Below are positions 1-8,005 of a DNA stretch of 17,566 nt, piece after piece. Below the pieces are notes generated by a model. That model saw nothing but the letters and a program-made list of their open reading frames with translations. It did no database searches and was not told the origin of the DNA. Each line of letters begins with the position of its first letter. The first letter of the stretch is position 1. Source of the stretch: an uncultured Alphaproteobacteria bacterium (GTDB lineage: Bacteria > Pseudomonadota > Alphaproteobacteria > HIMB59 > GCA-002718135); NCBI GenBank assembly GCA_902519435.1, contig CABYKC010000013.1:1-17566 (forward strand), given 5' to 3'. Made by a program: the position numbers and the translations under genes.

Positions 1-73
1 TAGAAAATAAACCTAAGTAATAAATACCCGATTCTCGGTTTTGGCTCAAATTTTTTAATTAAAAGCCTAAATT

Positions 74-697
74 TTAATATTTTTGTAATAAAATTATTTT
101 TATTTTTATTTTATTTTTGAAGTCTTTGTTCATGGGTAAATAATGTAAAGGTCGAGAAATTTTAGTAATTTTTAATAACTTTTGATGTTTTTTTAAAATA
201 CTTAAAAAATCCTGTTTCTCCCATAAATCTACTCTATGGGTAAATAGCACAAAGCCTTTTTCTTTAATATTTTTATTAATATTAGCAAAAAATTTGTCAA
301 AGTTTTTACAATACGTCATCGAACCAATCAAAGAAATAAGATCAAATTTTATTTTATAATGATGTAATTGTTCAAAGTTTTTTATTTGTAATTTTTTATA
401 AATTTTTTTTCCTGATGAAATTTTCACGCTTTTTTTTGAAATATCTGAACCATAAATATGACTTTTTGGATAAACTTTTTTTAATTCAGCACCAAATAAG
501 CCAGTTCCACATGCTAAATCTAAGATATTTTTTGGTTTAAAATTAGTTGTTTCTTTTAAAAATTTAATGCTCTTTTTAGGTGCTTGATAATTCCATAACT
601 TAAGTGTTTCATCATATTTTGCTGACCAATCATCATAATATTTTCTAGTTTTATTTAAATTTCCAACACCTGAAACTAATGATTTAAAATTAGTCAT
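74..697 (-). CDS. Class I SAM-dependent methyltransferase
   Basis: A 207-residue Rossmann-fold methyltransferase. Motif I is clear (ILDLACGTGLFG, about residues 58-69), and the acidic end of strand 2 follows as GSDIS with D85. The N-terminal YYDDWSAKYDE segment (20-30) is typical of small-molecule methyltransferases related to WBSCR27/UbiG. The methyl acceptor cannot be told from sequence. The ATG lies inside the end of the upstream hydrolase gene: eight bases (ATGACTAA) are shared, so the two are probably translationally coupled. The length suits a stand-alone domain and the C-terminus looks complete. The gene is Lys/Asn-rich and more AT-rich in appearance than the sugar operon. Family assignment is firm and function is open. 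Confidence 0.88.
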   Translation of the reverse strand: MTNFKSLVSGVGNLNKTRKYYDDWSAKYDETLKLWNYQAPKKSIKFLKETTNFKPKNILDLACGTGLFGAELKKVYPKSHIYGSDISKKSVKISSGKKIYKKLQIKNFEQLHHYKIKFDLISLIGSMTYCKNFDKFFANINKNIKEKGFVLFTHRVDLWEKQDFLSILKKHQKLLKITKISRPLHYLPMNKDFKNKIKIKIILLQKY

Positions 698-1496
698 ATT
701 TTAGAGAAGGAATTTTTTTTCTTATATTTTTAACATCAGAAATATTAATCGTTGAATTAAGAATTGCAGGATCATTTTTAGTACTATTTACAATGTTCCC
801 CCATGGATCTGCTACAAGAGAATATCCATAAGTCTTTCTTTTCATATGATGATTTCCACACATGCCTGTTGCTACAATAAAAACATTATTCTCTATAGCT
901 CGTGATCTATTCAAAACCTCCCAATGATCTTTTCCGGTTGGTCTAGTAAAAGCAGCAGGAACTAAAATAATTGAACAATCTTTTTTAGCAAGCTGCCTAT
1001 ACAAATTAGGAAATCGTAAATCATAACAAATTGTCATTCCTAATTTAATCTTATTAATTTTTGTAAAAATTATTTTATTTCCTGCTTTAAATAAATATGA
1101 TTCTTGATGTTTTTCATTATTATTAATTTTGACATCAAACATATGAATTTTATCATATGTTTTTTTTATCACTCCATGATTATCAATAAAAAAAGATCTG
1201 TTAACTAGTTTGCGTTGTTTTTTTACTTTTAAGAGTAAAGAACCAAGATTTATATTAACCTTATTTTTTTTAGCAAAATTTTTTGCCATTTTTAAAACTG
1301 GGCATGTATTTTGATATGGAGCATTTAATAATAAAAAATTTTTATCATTAGTAATAATGTTGGAGCATTCTGGTGTGCAAATCAAATGAGGTTTAAATTT
1401 TAATGTTTTTTTAAAATTTTGTTCTAAATTTTTTGCATTTAAATTTGCTATGTGACTAGCACTAAATTGAATTTGAGATATTTTAAGTTTAGCCAT
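690..1496 (-). CDS. Carbon-nitrogen hydrolase, Nit1/omega-amidase-like
   Basis: A 268-residue nitrilase-superfamily amidase. The catalytic triad is visible: E43 in TPECSN, K116 in YDKIHMFDV, and C157 in GMTICYDLRFP. The KIHMFDV segment and the downstream ES-x-x-F-x-AG stretch resemble the Nit1/Nit2 branch (deaminated-glutathione amidase or omega-amidase) more than true nitrilases. A metabolite-repair role in the cytoplasm is therefore likely, though inferred from the family. The start codon overlaps the MFS stop by one base (TAATG), and its own end overlaps the methyltransferase start. No Shine-Dalgarno is seen, consistent with coupled translation. Expected length for the family; no key residue is missing. 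Confidence 0.9.
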   Translation of the reverse strand: MAKLKISQIQFSASHIANLNAKNLEQNFKKTLKFKPHLICTPECSNIITNDKNFLLLNAPYQNTCPVLKMAKNFAKKNKVNINLGSLLLKVKKQRKLVNRSFFIDNHGVIKKTYDKIHMFDVKINNNEKHQESYLFKAGNKIIFTKINKIKLGMTICYDLRFPNLYRQLAKKDCSIILVPAAFTRPTGKDHWEVLNRSRAIENNVFIVATGMCGNHHMKRKTYGYSLVADPWGNIVNSTKNDPAILNSTINISDVKNIRKKIPSLKYD

Positions 1497-2656
1497 TATT
1501 TATATTTAAGCAAAAATATAACCGCACAAATAAATACTACAAAGGTTAACAAATACATATTTAATGTTAATGAATATGTTTCAGCTAGAAAACCAATTCC
1601 AGCAGGTAAAATCATTGTAGAAGACAATCCAATTGTTATAAGATTAGTTACAGTCATTGGGATACTTTCATTGGATTGTTTAACCGCTTGTCGAATTATT
1701 ATAGGAACTAAATTTGCAATAGCAAATCCATAAATACATAGAACTCCTAGTATAATGTAGAAGTTATTTGTTAATAAAGACAAAAACATTATAGCTGCGC
1801 CAATCATCACAAAGTGACAACCTACAACTTTTTCAGTGAATAAATTAATCAAAGAGTTTGAAAATAAATTTGCAAAAATCCCTCCAATGCTAAAAAAGAT
1901 TAATCCCATACTTGCTAAGTATAGAGGAGTATTTAAATCTTTTGACAACCATAATGTCGACCAATCCATAATTATTCCACCTGATCCAAAAACAAAAAAT
2001 AACAAAAATCCAAATAAAAGAACATTCGTCTCTGGTAATTTAAATTTCTCACCTTCACCTTTAAAATCTAAATCTCGAGGTAATCCATAAGAATATACAA
2101 AAGAGGAAACTAAGATTGATAAAAAGGATAAAATCGTAAACGATATGTAAGGTTCATAATTATTTCTCATTATTAAACCCGCTAATCCTCCTCCAAGGAG
2201 AATTCCTAAATTAAATCCCATGGCATAATACGGTGTAATAATTTTTTTAAAATGTCTTTCAATAAGTTGACTATGTATACCTCCAATTGGTCCAGAAGCA
2301 CCCCATCCTATTCCGCCAGATATAAAAGTTAATAAAAAATAAAAATATGATGAGGAAATAACAGTCAATAAGGCGGAAAATGTAACAATAGGAAAAGCTA
2401 AAGTCATAACTAATTTAGTTCCATATCTTGGGACTAATAACCTTCCAGCAATTTGATTAGAAATTATAAAAAAAATACCAAAAAGTAATATTGCATAGCT
2501 TAAATCAGACTCGTCAATTGAAAGTCTTTCCATATTCCAAGGTGTTATTCCAAAATAACAACCCACGACTATCATTGGATAGGTAGAAGTAATTACTGAT
2601 GCAAGCGTAGCTCTTCTAAAAATTATATTTTCTTCTAACACAAAATTTTTTACCAA
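1496..2656 (-). CDS. MFS transporter, FucP/YbjJ-like, TTG start
   Basis: A 386-residue inner-membrane protein with about 12 hydrophobic segments. It belongs to the major facilitator superfamily and is closest in feel to the FucP/YbjJ branch: the G-S-G-G-I-I-M-D-W-S-T-L-W-L segment near residue 230 matches the conserved DWs-x-x-yL of that group. The substrate is unknown; import or efflux of a sugar or sugar-derived product would fit its position at the end of the catabolic string. The frame has no ATG before the first membrane helix, and an in-frame TGA lies just upstream, so it must begin at TTG (2656) or a GTG five codons later (2641). The TTG overlaps the end of the aldo/keto reductase gene by seven bases. 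No clear ribosome binding site is seen. Confidence 0.85.
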   Translation of the reverse strand: MVKNFVLEENIIFRRATLASVITSTYPMIVVGCYFGITPWNMERLSIDESDLSYAILLFGIFFIISNQIAGRLLVPRYGTKLVMTLAFPIVTFSALLTVISSSYFYFLLTFISGGIGWGASGPIGGIHSQLIERHFKKIITPYYAMGFNLGILLGGGLAGLIMRNNYEPYISFTILSFLSILVSSFVYSYGLPRDLDFKGEGEKFKLPETNVLLFGFLLFFVFGSGGIIMDWSTLWLSKDLNTPLYLASMGLIFFSIGGIFANLFSNSLINLFTEKVVGCHFVMIGAAIMFLSLLTNNFYIILGVLCIYGFAIANLVPIIIRQAVKQSNESIPMTVTNLITIGLSSTMILPAGIGFLAETYSLTLNMYLLTFVVFICAVIFLLKYK

Positions 2657-3633
2657 CGATGATGAACATCATCAAAAAAGTAATCTGTGTAAATATTACT
2701 GATTTTATCCATCAAAGAAGAAATTTCATTAATATTTGAAGAAGAAGTATTTAAATTCACATGATCTTTATTTTTAGCTCCAGGAATAACAACACTAACT
2801 GCATCATGCATCAAAATCCATCTTAGCGATAATTGTGACAAAGTTATATCAGTTGGCAAAATACTTTTTAAATCTTCAACTGCATCTAATGCTTTATTAA
2901 AGTTAACACCTGAAAATGTTTCTCCAACATCAAATGCATCACCATTGATATTATAATTTCTATGGTCATCGGGAGCAAAAGAAGAATCTTTTGAGAACTT
3001 ACCTGTTAACAAACCACTTGCAAGAGGCACCCTGACTATAATTGCAACTTTTTTTTCTTTTGCTATTTCAAATAATTTTTCAGCAGGTTTTTGTCTAAAA
3101 ATATTAAAAATAACTTGTATCGATTTTGTATTTGGACGTTTGATGCAAGCTAAAGCTTCATCAACTGTTTGAACACTAAATCCGTAATGTTGAATTTTTC
3201 CTTTACTCACTAAATGATCTAACATGTCAAATGTATAATCAGATGAATATACTTCGGTTGGAGGACAATGCATTTGTAATAGATCAATTGTTTCAACATT
3301 AAGATTTGATAAAGATTGGTCTACATAAGACTCCATTAATTCCTTATTATAGTATCCCGCGGCCACATGAGGATTGATTTGTCTTCCAGCTTTTGTTGCC
3401 ACATAAATTCTTTCAGATACTGATTTAATGAATTCACCTACAAATTTTTCACTTCTACCCATGCCATAGACATCAGCAGTATCAAAAAAATTAACACCAT
3501 TTTCCAATGATGATTTTAATACTTCTTTAGCTTTATCTTCACGAACTTCTCCCCAATCTGCTCCAATTTGCCAGCAACCTAATCCAATTTCGGATACGTT
3601 CCAATCTAATGATCCAAATTTTCTATATTTCAT
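2650..3633 (-). CDS. Aldo/keto reductase
   Basis: A 327-residue NAD(P)H-dependent (beta/alpha)8-barrel reductase. The catalytic tetrad is present: D51 and Y56 in FFDTADVYGMGRSE, K81 in VATKAG, and H122 in DLLQMHCPP. The C-terminus ends in V-H-H-R-W, a form shared by many bacterial AKRs of the sugar/aldehyde type. It may reduce or oxidise a sugar or aldehyde released by the neighbouring glycohydrolase-like proteins; the substrate is inferred only from context. Its ATG lies two bases after the stop of the last ARH gene, and an AGGA inside that stop region serves as the ribosome binding site, so it is in the same operon. Length is normal. Confidence 0.92.
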   Translation of the reverse strand: MKYRKFGSLDWNVSEIGLGCWQIGADWGEVREDKAKEVLKSSLENGVNFFDTADVYGMGRSEKFVGEFIKSVSERIYVATKAGRQINPHVAAGYYNKELMESYVDQSLSNLNVETIDLLQMHCPPTEVYSSDYTFDMLDHLVSKGKIQHYGFSVQTVDEALACIKRPNTKSIQVIFNIFRQKPAEKLFEIAKEKKVAIIVRVPLASGLLTGKFSKDSSFAPDDHRNYNINGDAFDVGETFSGVNFNKALDAVEDLKSILPTDITLSQLSLRWILMHDAVSVVIPGAKNKDHVNLNTSSSNINEISSLMDKISNIYTDYFFDDVHHRW

Positions 3634-3635
3634 AT

Positions 3636-5795
3636 TTATCCTACAACTATTTCATCAGTGACTAATGTACCATCCTCAACAATCAATCCCATAGCTCCTG
3701 AGTCAAGAAGATTATTTTTATCTTCATATTCTAAAACTAATTTATTTTCTAAATATGCAGAAAGAACATTATCGTTAATTTTAAGAGATAATTTATAATT
3801 TTTAAAATATTCTAAATTAAAATCCATTTCTTTTAAAACTTTTACTTCATTTACCACTTTTATTAATTGAAGTTTGTTTGAAGAATTAATTACCAGTCCA
3901 TAGTATCTATTTAAACCTTGTACTCTTACAGCAAGGCCACCGGTAGTTAGTCTTTGCACTGCTATATCTGCACTAACAGTATAGTTTTTCCAAGCTTCAT
4001 TACCCGTAATGATAATCCCTCTCCCACTATCTTTTGTTATTCTAAATGTTCTTGCACCTACTTCCCATTTATCAACAGCATTTACCCAACTTGATTTCCA
4101 CATAACAGCTTTTGATGTTTTCACACCCCGTTTATGTTCTCCAATATGTTTTGGTTTATAAAATGAACAATCTGGCTCTCCTGTAAATGTTAGATAGTTT
4201 ACTAATAAGCTGCCAGAATTTGCTTCTTCAGATTCAATAGAAAATCCAACTTGAGTAATTGGATTTCCCTCAGTTGAAGGAATTTTCCATTTTAAGTTAT
4301 GTGATTTACCTGGATACAAAATTATTTCCTCTGAATTAATTCTTTCATATTCATCATCTTTCCCAAACATATTTATGAAACATTTAACATTGATTGGTTT
4401 ATCTGAACTTGTAACAAAATTAATTTCAGATTCAATTGTTTGACCAGAATATAATAATGGAGATGAAATAAAATTATAACTTTGAAAAAATCTCTCTCTA
4501 GCTTTCCCCGTTAATTCGTGTAACTCTTGAGGAAAAAATACATCTACCAATGCTTCAGAGAAGACACCGGGCGCTACTCTATCAAATTTAATCTCAAGGG
4601 CTCTTTTTCCAATTTTACTATCATATTTTATATTTTGTACATCAGTGGAAATGTTCTTATTTTCTTTATAGTTTGCTCTCCACCCTTGAACTGAACCAGG
4701 CATTTCAAAATGAAATCTAGATCCATTTTTAGGCTGAACAATTTCCTCATTGTTCATTCTTTTTGCAGTATTAATTACTTTATAAGCTTCAGTTAATGCG
4801 TCTGTCTGTGTTTCGCCACCATTTGCCGTAGGGCAATACATTCTATCTTGGATTGGAGAAAGATAATCTGGGCCATTATTTAATCCCTCAAGTCCATTTT
4901 TAATTCCCATCAGGCAACCAACATTTCCTGAGTTACAATCTGTATCTCGACCTGCAGTATTAACAATCATTAATGTTTTTTGAAGATCATCATCCCCAAA
5001 TAATAATGATAAAATTATAATAGCATGGTTAGGTATCATGTGACACTCACCTAAATATTTATCATAATCATAGTTTTCAGCTAAAAATTCTCTTGCTTGC
5101 ATCCAGTCACTATTACCTGATCGTATATTTTGTAATTCTCCAATTACTTTGTAAATCTCAGATGTATTTGGAATATATTTTTTACTTTCATTAATAATTT
5201 TATTAATATCTTTTTCGATAAAAGCTAAAGACTCCATAGCGGCTACCATTTGTGCTCCGTAAATCGCTTCGCCATCATGACTTACGCTTGCAGCTTTTTT
5301 TGCAAGATCAGCAGCTTTTTCTGGATCGCCTGGTGATACTAAAGCCCATCCATCAATAAATATTTGAGCTCCTATTTGTTGTGCAACAACTTCTCCATTT
5401 GTTTCAATCGAACCACTCATTGGAGCGTGAATGCCTGCCTTAAGGTTTTGGAATGCAGTGTCCTCAGCTGAATGACCTCTACCTCCCCACCACAAAACAG
5501 TTTTATTTTCTATAAGATTATTTAACCAACTTTGACCAATTTGTTTTGGCGTAATATTAGGATCATAATTATTTTCTCTTAAAGCTCTTAAAAAAGTAAA
5601 GGTACCAGTAATATCATCATCAGTTACTACTAATGGAACATTTAATTTCTCATTTACATAGTAATTAATCTCACCTAACTCTTCTAATATTCTTTCATGT
5701 GTCCATTGCTCAAAAGGACGTCCTAGATAAACACCAATTAACTTACCAAGTACCCCTGCATATACTTTCTCTTCATACACTTTATCTAGTTTCAT
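3636..5795 (-). CDS. ARH-fold glycohydrolase with CBM- and LamG-like domains, copy 1
   Basis: A 719-residue protein, last of four tandem paralogs in transcription order. Residues 1-345 are an ADP-ribosylglycohydrolase (DraG/ARH, PF03747-type) fold with its two metal-binding motifs, TDDD (58-61) and DTDCNSG (284-290), plus SHDGE (172-176). Residues about 359-535 look like a galactose-binding-like beta-sandwich, ending in the typical G-x-L-L-V-N-Y-L-T-F-T-G-E-P. Residues 566-719 look like a LamG/DUF1080 concanavalin-like sandwich. There is no signal peptide, so it is cytoplasmic. This is the most divergent copy: it has R283 where the others have Trp (AGRDTD against GWDTD), and it lacks the YGQL linker. 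Its active-site loop is the WWGG...EDTA subtype. A GGGAG ribosome binding site sits four bases before the ATG. The real substrate is unknown; a glycoside or N-glycosyl compound is inferred. Confidence 0.85.
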   Translation of the reverse strand: MKLDKVYEEKVYAGVLGKLIGVYLGRPFEQWTHERILEELGEINYYVNEKLNVPLVVTDDDITGTFTFLRALRENNYDPNITPKQIGQSWLNNLIENKTVLWWGGRGHSAEDTAFQNLKAGIHAPMSGSIETNGEVVAQQIGAQIFIDGWALVSPGDPEKAADLAKKAASVSHDGEAIYGAQMVAAMESLAFIEKDINKIINESKKYIPNTSEIYKVIGELQNIRSGNSDWMQAREFLAENYDYDKYLGECHMIPNHAIIILSLLFGDDDLQKTLMIVNTAGRDTDCNSGNVGCLMGIKNGLEGLNNGPDYLSPIQDRMYCPTANGGETQTDALTEAYKVINTAKRMNNEEIVQPKNGSRFHFEMPGSVQGWRANYKENKNISTDVQNIKYDSKIGKRALEIKFDRVAPGVFSEALVDVFFPQELHELTGKARERFFQSYNFISSPLLYSGQTIESEINFVTSSDKPINVKCFINMFGKDDEYERINSEEIILYPGKSHNLKWKIPSTEGNPITQVGFSIESEEANSGSLLVNYLTFTGEPDCSFYKPKHIGEHKRGVKTSKAVMWKSSWVNAVDKWEVGARTFRITKDSGRGIIITGNEAWKNYTVSADIAVQRLTTGGLAVRVQGLNRYYGLVINSSNKLQLIKVVNEVKVLKEMDFNLEYFKNYKLSLKINDNVLSAYLENKLVLEYEDKNNLLDSGAMGLIVEDGTLVTDEIVVG

Positions 5796-5816
5796 ATTTC
5801 TCCCTTTTTTATAAAT

Positions 5817-7979
5817 TTATTCTATAGATATTGAATTACTTTGAATTGCTCCATTTTCAGTTAAAAAACCCATCATACCTTCCTCAAATGGGTTAGATGA
5901 ATCTTCTGCTTCAATTAGTAATTGATTATCAACATAACCTTGAAGTTTATTTCCATCTACTTTAAATTTTAAGTCATAGTCTTTAAAATATTCTAAATTA
6001 AAATCTATTTCATTAAGTGTTTTTAATTCATATTCCATTTTATTAATCTTGAGTTTATTTTCAGATGTTAACTCAAGAGAATAATATCTTTTTAAACCTT
6101 GAGACCTAACAATTAATCCAGCGGCAGATGCAAGAGGAATAGATATCTTTGAAGAGATTGTATAATCTTTCCATGTCTCACTCCCAGTCATTATGTGACC
6201 ACGACCTATGCCCCTTACTACTTTAAATGATTCATTATGTCGGTATTGCCATTTATCTACATCATTGACCCAAGCTCTTTTCCATAATTGACCGTAAACC
6301 TCCTCTTTATAAAATATGCCTCTTTTATATTCATCTATATGGTCAGGTCTTCTAAAAGTCATTTTTGGAGTTCCAGAGATATTTAAATAATTAATTAAAA
6401 TTTTTCCTGAAACATTATCATCAGAATTAATACTAATACCTATCTGTCCAATTGGATTTGCAAAAGTATCAGGAACAACCCATTCAATTGTATTATTTTC
6501 TTTACTCCTTAAATTAAAATCATCAGAGGATAATTTGATTAATTTATCTTCTTCTCCCCAATATTTAATAAATAAATTAATTCGCAAATCTTTTTCAGAT
6601 TGAGATATAATTTCTGTTTTGATCTTTTGTCCAGAATATACAATAGGACAAGCGACATAATCATAATGAAAATATCTTTGAACTTGATAGCCTTCTAATT
6701 TTGTAAACCATTCTGGAAAAAAACTATCTACAAAAACTTCACTTGCAAGACCAAATGATAGATCATTAAAACTGACTTGTAACGCTCTCGTTCCATTATC
6801 TGATTTATAATCTACATTAGATAAGTTTGTATTTAGATTGTTATCATTTGATTTATCAACCATCCATCCTTGTGTAGATGTTTCCATTTCAAAATTATAT
6901 CTAGCATTATTTTTGATAACCTTGCTCTCAAGACCATTCATTTTTCTTGTGATATTAATAATGTTCTGACTTTCCAATAAAGCATCAGTCATTGTTTCAG
7001 AACCATATGCTGTTGGTAAATAAATGATATCATTTACAGGCGTTATATAATCTGGACCCTGTTTAATTCCTTCTAATCCATTTTTTATTCCTAAGATACA
7101 ACCAACATTTCCTGAGTTACAATCTGTATCCCATCCTGCTGTATTAACGATCATTAAGGATTTTTGAAAATCATCATCTCCAAATAATAACGATAATATA
7201 ATTAGTGCGTGATTAGGAACGATATGACAATTACCTGGAAATTTACTATACCCATACTTATCTTCAATCTTGGATCTAGCTTGTTCCCAATCTAAATTAC
7301 CAGAGCTCCAATCTTGGATATCAGAAATCAATTTATAAATTGTTGAATCATTTGGAACAAATTTTTTACTGTCCTCTATTATTTTTTTTATATCTTTTTC
7401 TATGAATGCATAGGCTTCCATAGCAGCAACAACTTGAGCGCCGTAAACAGATTCACCGTCATGACTAACACTCCCTGCTCTTTTTGCTAGATCAACAGCT
7501 TGTTCTGGATCACCTGGAGAAACCATTCCCCAGCCATCAATAAATATTTGCGCTCCAATTTGTTCCGCAATTACTTTACCATTTTTAGCAATGGAACCAC
7601 TTTCAGGTGCGTGAATACCTTGTTTAAGATTCATGTATGCGCTTTCTTCAGTTAAAATTCCTTTTCCTGCCCACGCAAGTACAGTTTGATTTTCTAAACA
7701 ATAATTTAACCAGGTTTGTCCAATTTGTTTTGGCGAAATATTTTTATCAAAATTAAAATGTTTAAGAGCATTTATGAATCTAAAAGTACCTGTTAGATCA
7801 TCATCTGTGACATGTATTGGAAAATCAAGTTTATCATTTACGTAATAATTAATTGGACCAAGTTCTTCCATGATCCTGTCATAATACCAACCTTCAAATG
7901 GTCTACCTAAATAAACACCAATAATTTTTCCTAAGACACCAGCATAAACTTTTTCTTCAAATACTTTATCTAAATTCAT
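5817..7979 (-). CDS. ARH-fold glycohydrolase with CBM- and LamG-like domains, copy 2
   Basis: A 720-residue paralog with the same three-part layout. The ARH fold carries TDDD (58-61), SHDGE (172-176) and GWDTDCNSG (W283, D284, D286); a galactose-binding-like sandwich and a C-terminal LamG/DUF1080-like sandwich follow. The start is chosen at the second ATG: GGAGG lies seven bases before it but only one base before the upstream ATG (7985), and M-N-L-D-K matches the paralogs' first residues. Its loop 101-115 is the LAWAGKG...TEESAY subtype, shared with copy 3 and unlike copies 1 and 4. A 56-bp stretch (6846-6901) is identical to copy 3. No signal peptide. Role inferred as cytoplasmic cleavage of an imported glycoside. 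Confidence 0.86.
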   Translation of the reverse strand: MNLDKVFEEKVYAGVLGKIIGVYLGRPFEGWYYDRIMEELGPINYYVNDKLDFPIHVTDDDLTGTFRFINALKHFNFDKNISPKQIGQTWLNYCLENQTVLAWAGKGILTEESAYMNLKQGIHAPESGSIAKNGKVIAEQIGAQIFIDGWGMVSPGDPEQAVDLAKRAGSVSHDGESVYGAQVVAAMEAYAFIEKDIKKIIEDSKKFVPNDSTIYKLISDIQDWSSGNLDWEQARSKIEDKYGYSKFPGNCHIVPNHALIILSLLFGDDDFQKSLMIVNTAGWDTDCNSGNVGCILGIKNGLEGIKQGPDYITPVNDIIYLPTAYGSETMTDALLESQNIINITRKMNGLESKVIKNNARYNFEMETSTQGWMVDKSNDNNLNTNLSNVDYKSDNGTRALQVSFNDLSFGLASEVFVDSFFPEWFTKLEGYQVQRYFHYDYVACPIVYSGQKIKTEIISQSEKDLRINLFIKYWGEEDKLIKLSSDDFNLRSKENNTIEWVVPDTFANPIGQIGISINSDDNVSGKILINYLNISGTPKMTFRRPDHIDEYKRGIFYKEEVYGQLWKRAWVNDVDKWQYRHNESFKVVRGIGRGHIMTGSETWKDYTISSKISIPLASAAGLIVRSQGLKRYYSLELTSENKLKINKMEYELKTLNEIDFNLEYFKDYDLKFKVDGNKLQGYVDNQLLIEAEDSSNPFEEGMMGFLTENGAIQSNSISIE

Positions 7980-8005
7980 TTTCATCCCTCCAAATGAATA
8001 TTATC

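Noticed and set aside
1..73. Left edge: the minus strand reads on as L-I-K-K-F-E-P-K-P-R-I-G-Y-L-L-L-R-F and the plus strand has an open stretch K-Y-P-I-L-G-F-G-S-N-F-L-I-K.
   Set aside because: Neither frame has an ATG, GTG or TTG start within the window, and the two conflict. A small CCGA/TCGG hairpin here is too short to call a terminator.
1452..1733. Plus-strand open frame of 93 codons.
   Set aside because: It is antisense to the start of nit and the end of the MFS gene, both well supported by family motifs; it has no recognisable domain.
1836..2090. Plus-strand open frame of 84 codons.
   Set aside because: It lies wholly antisense within the MFS transporter gene and has no family features.
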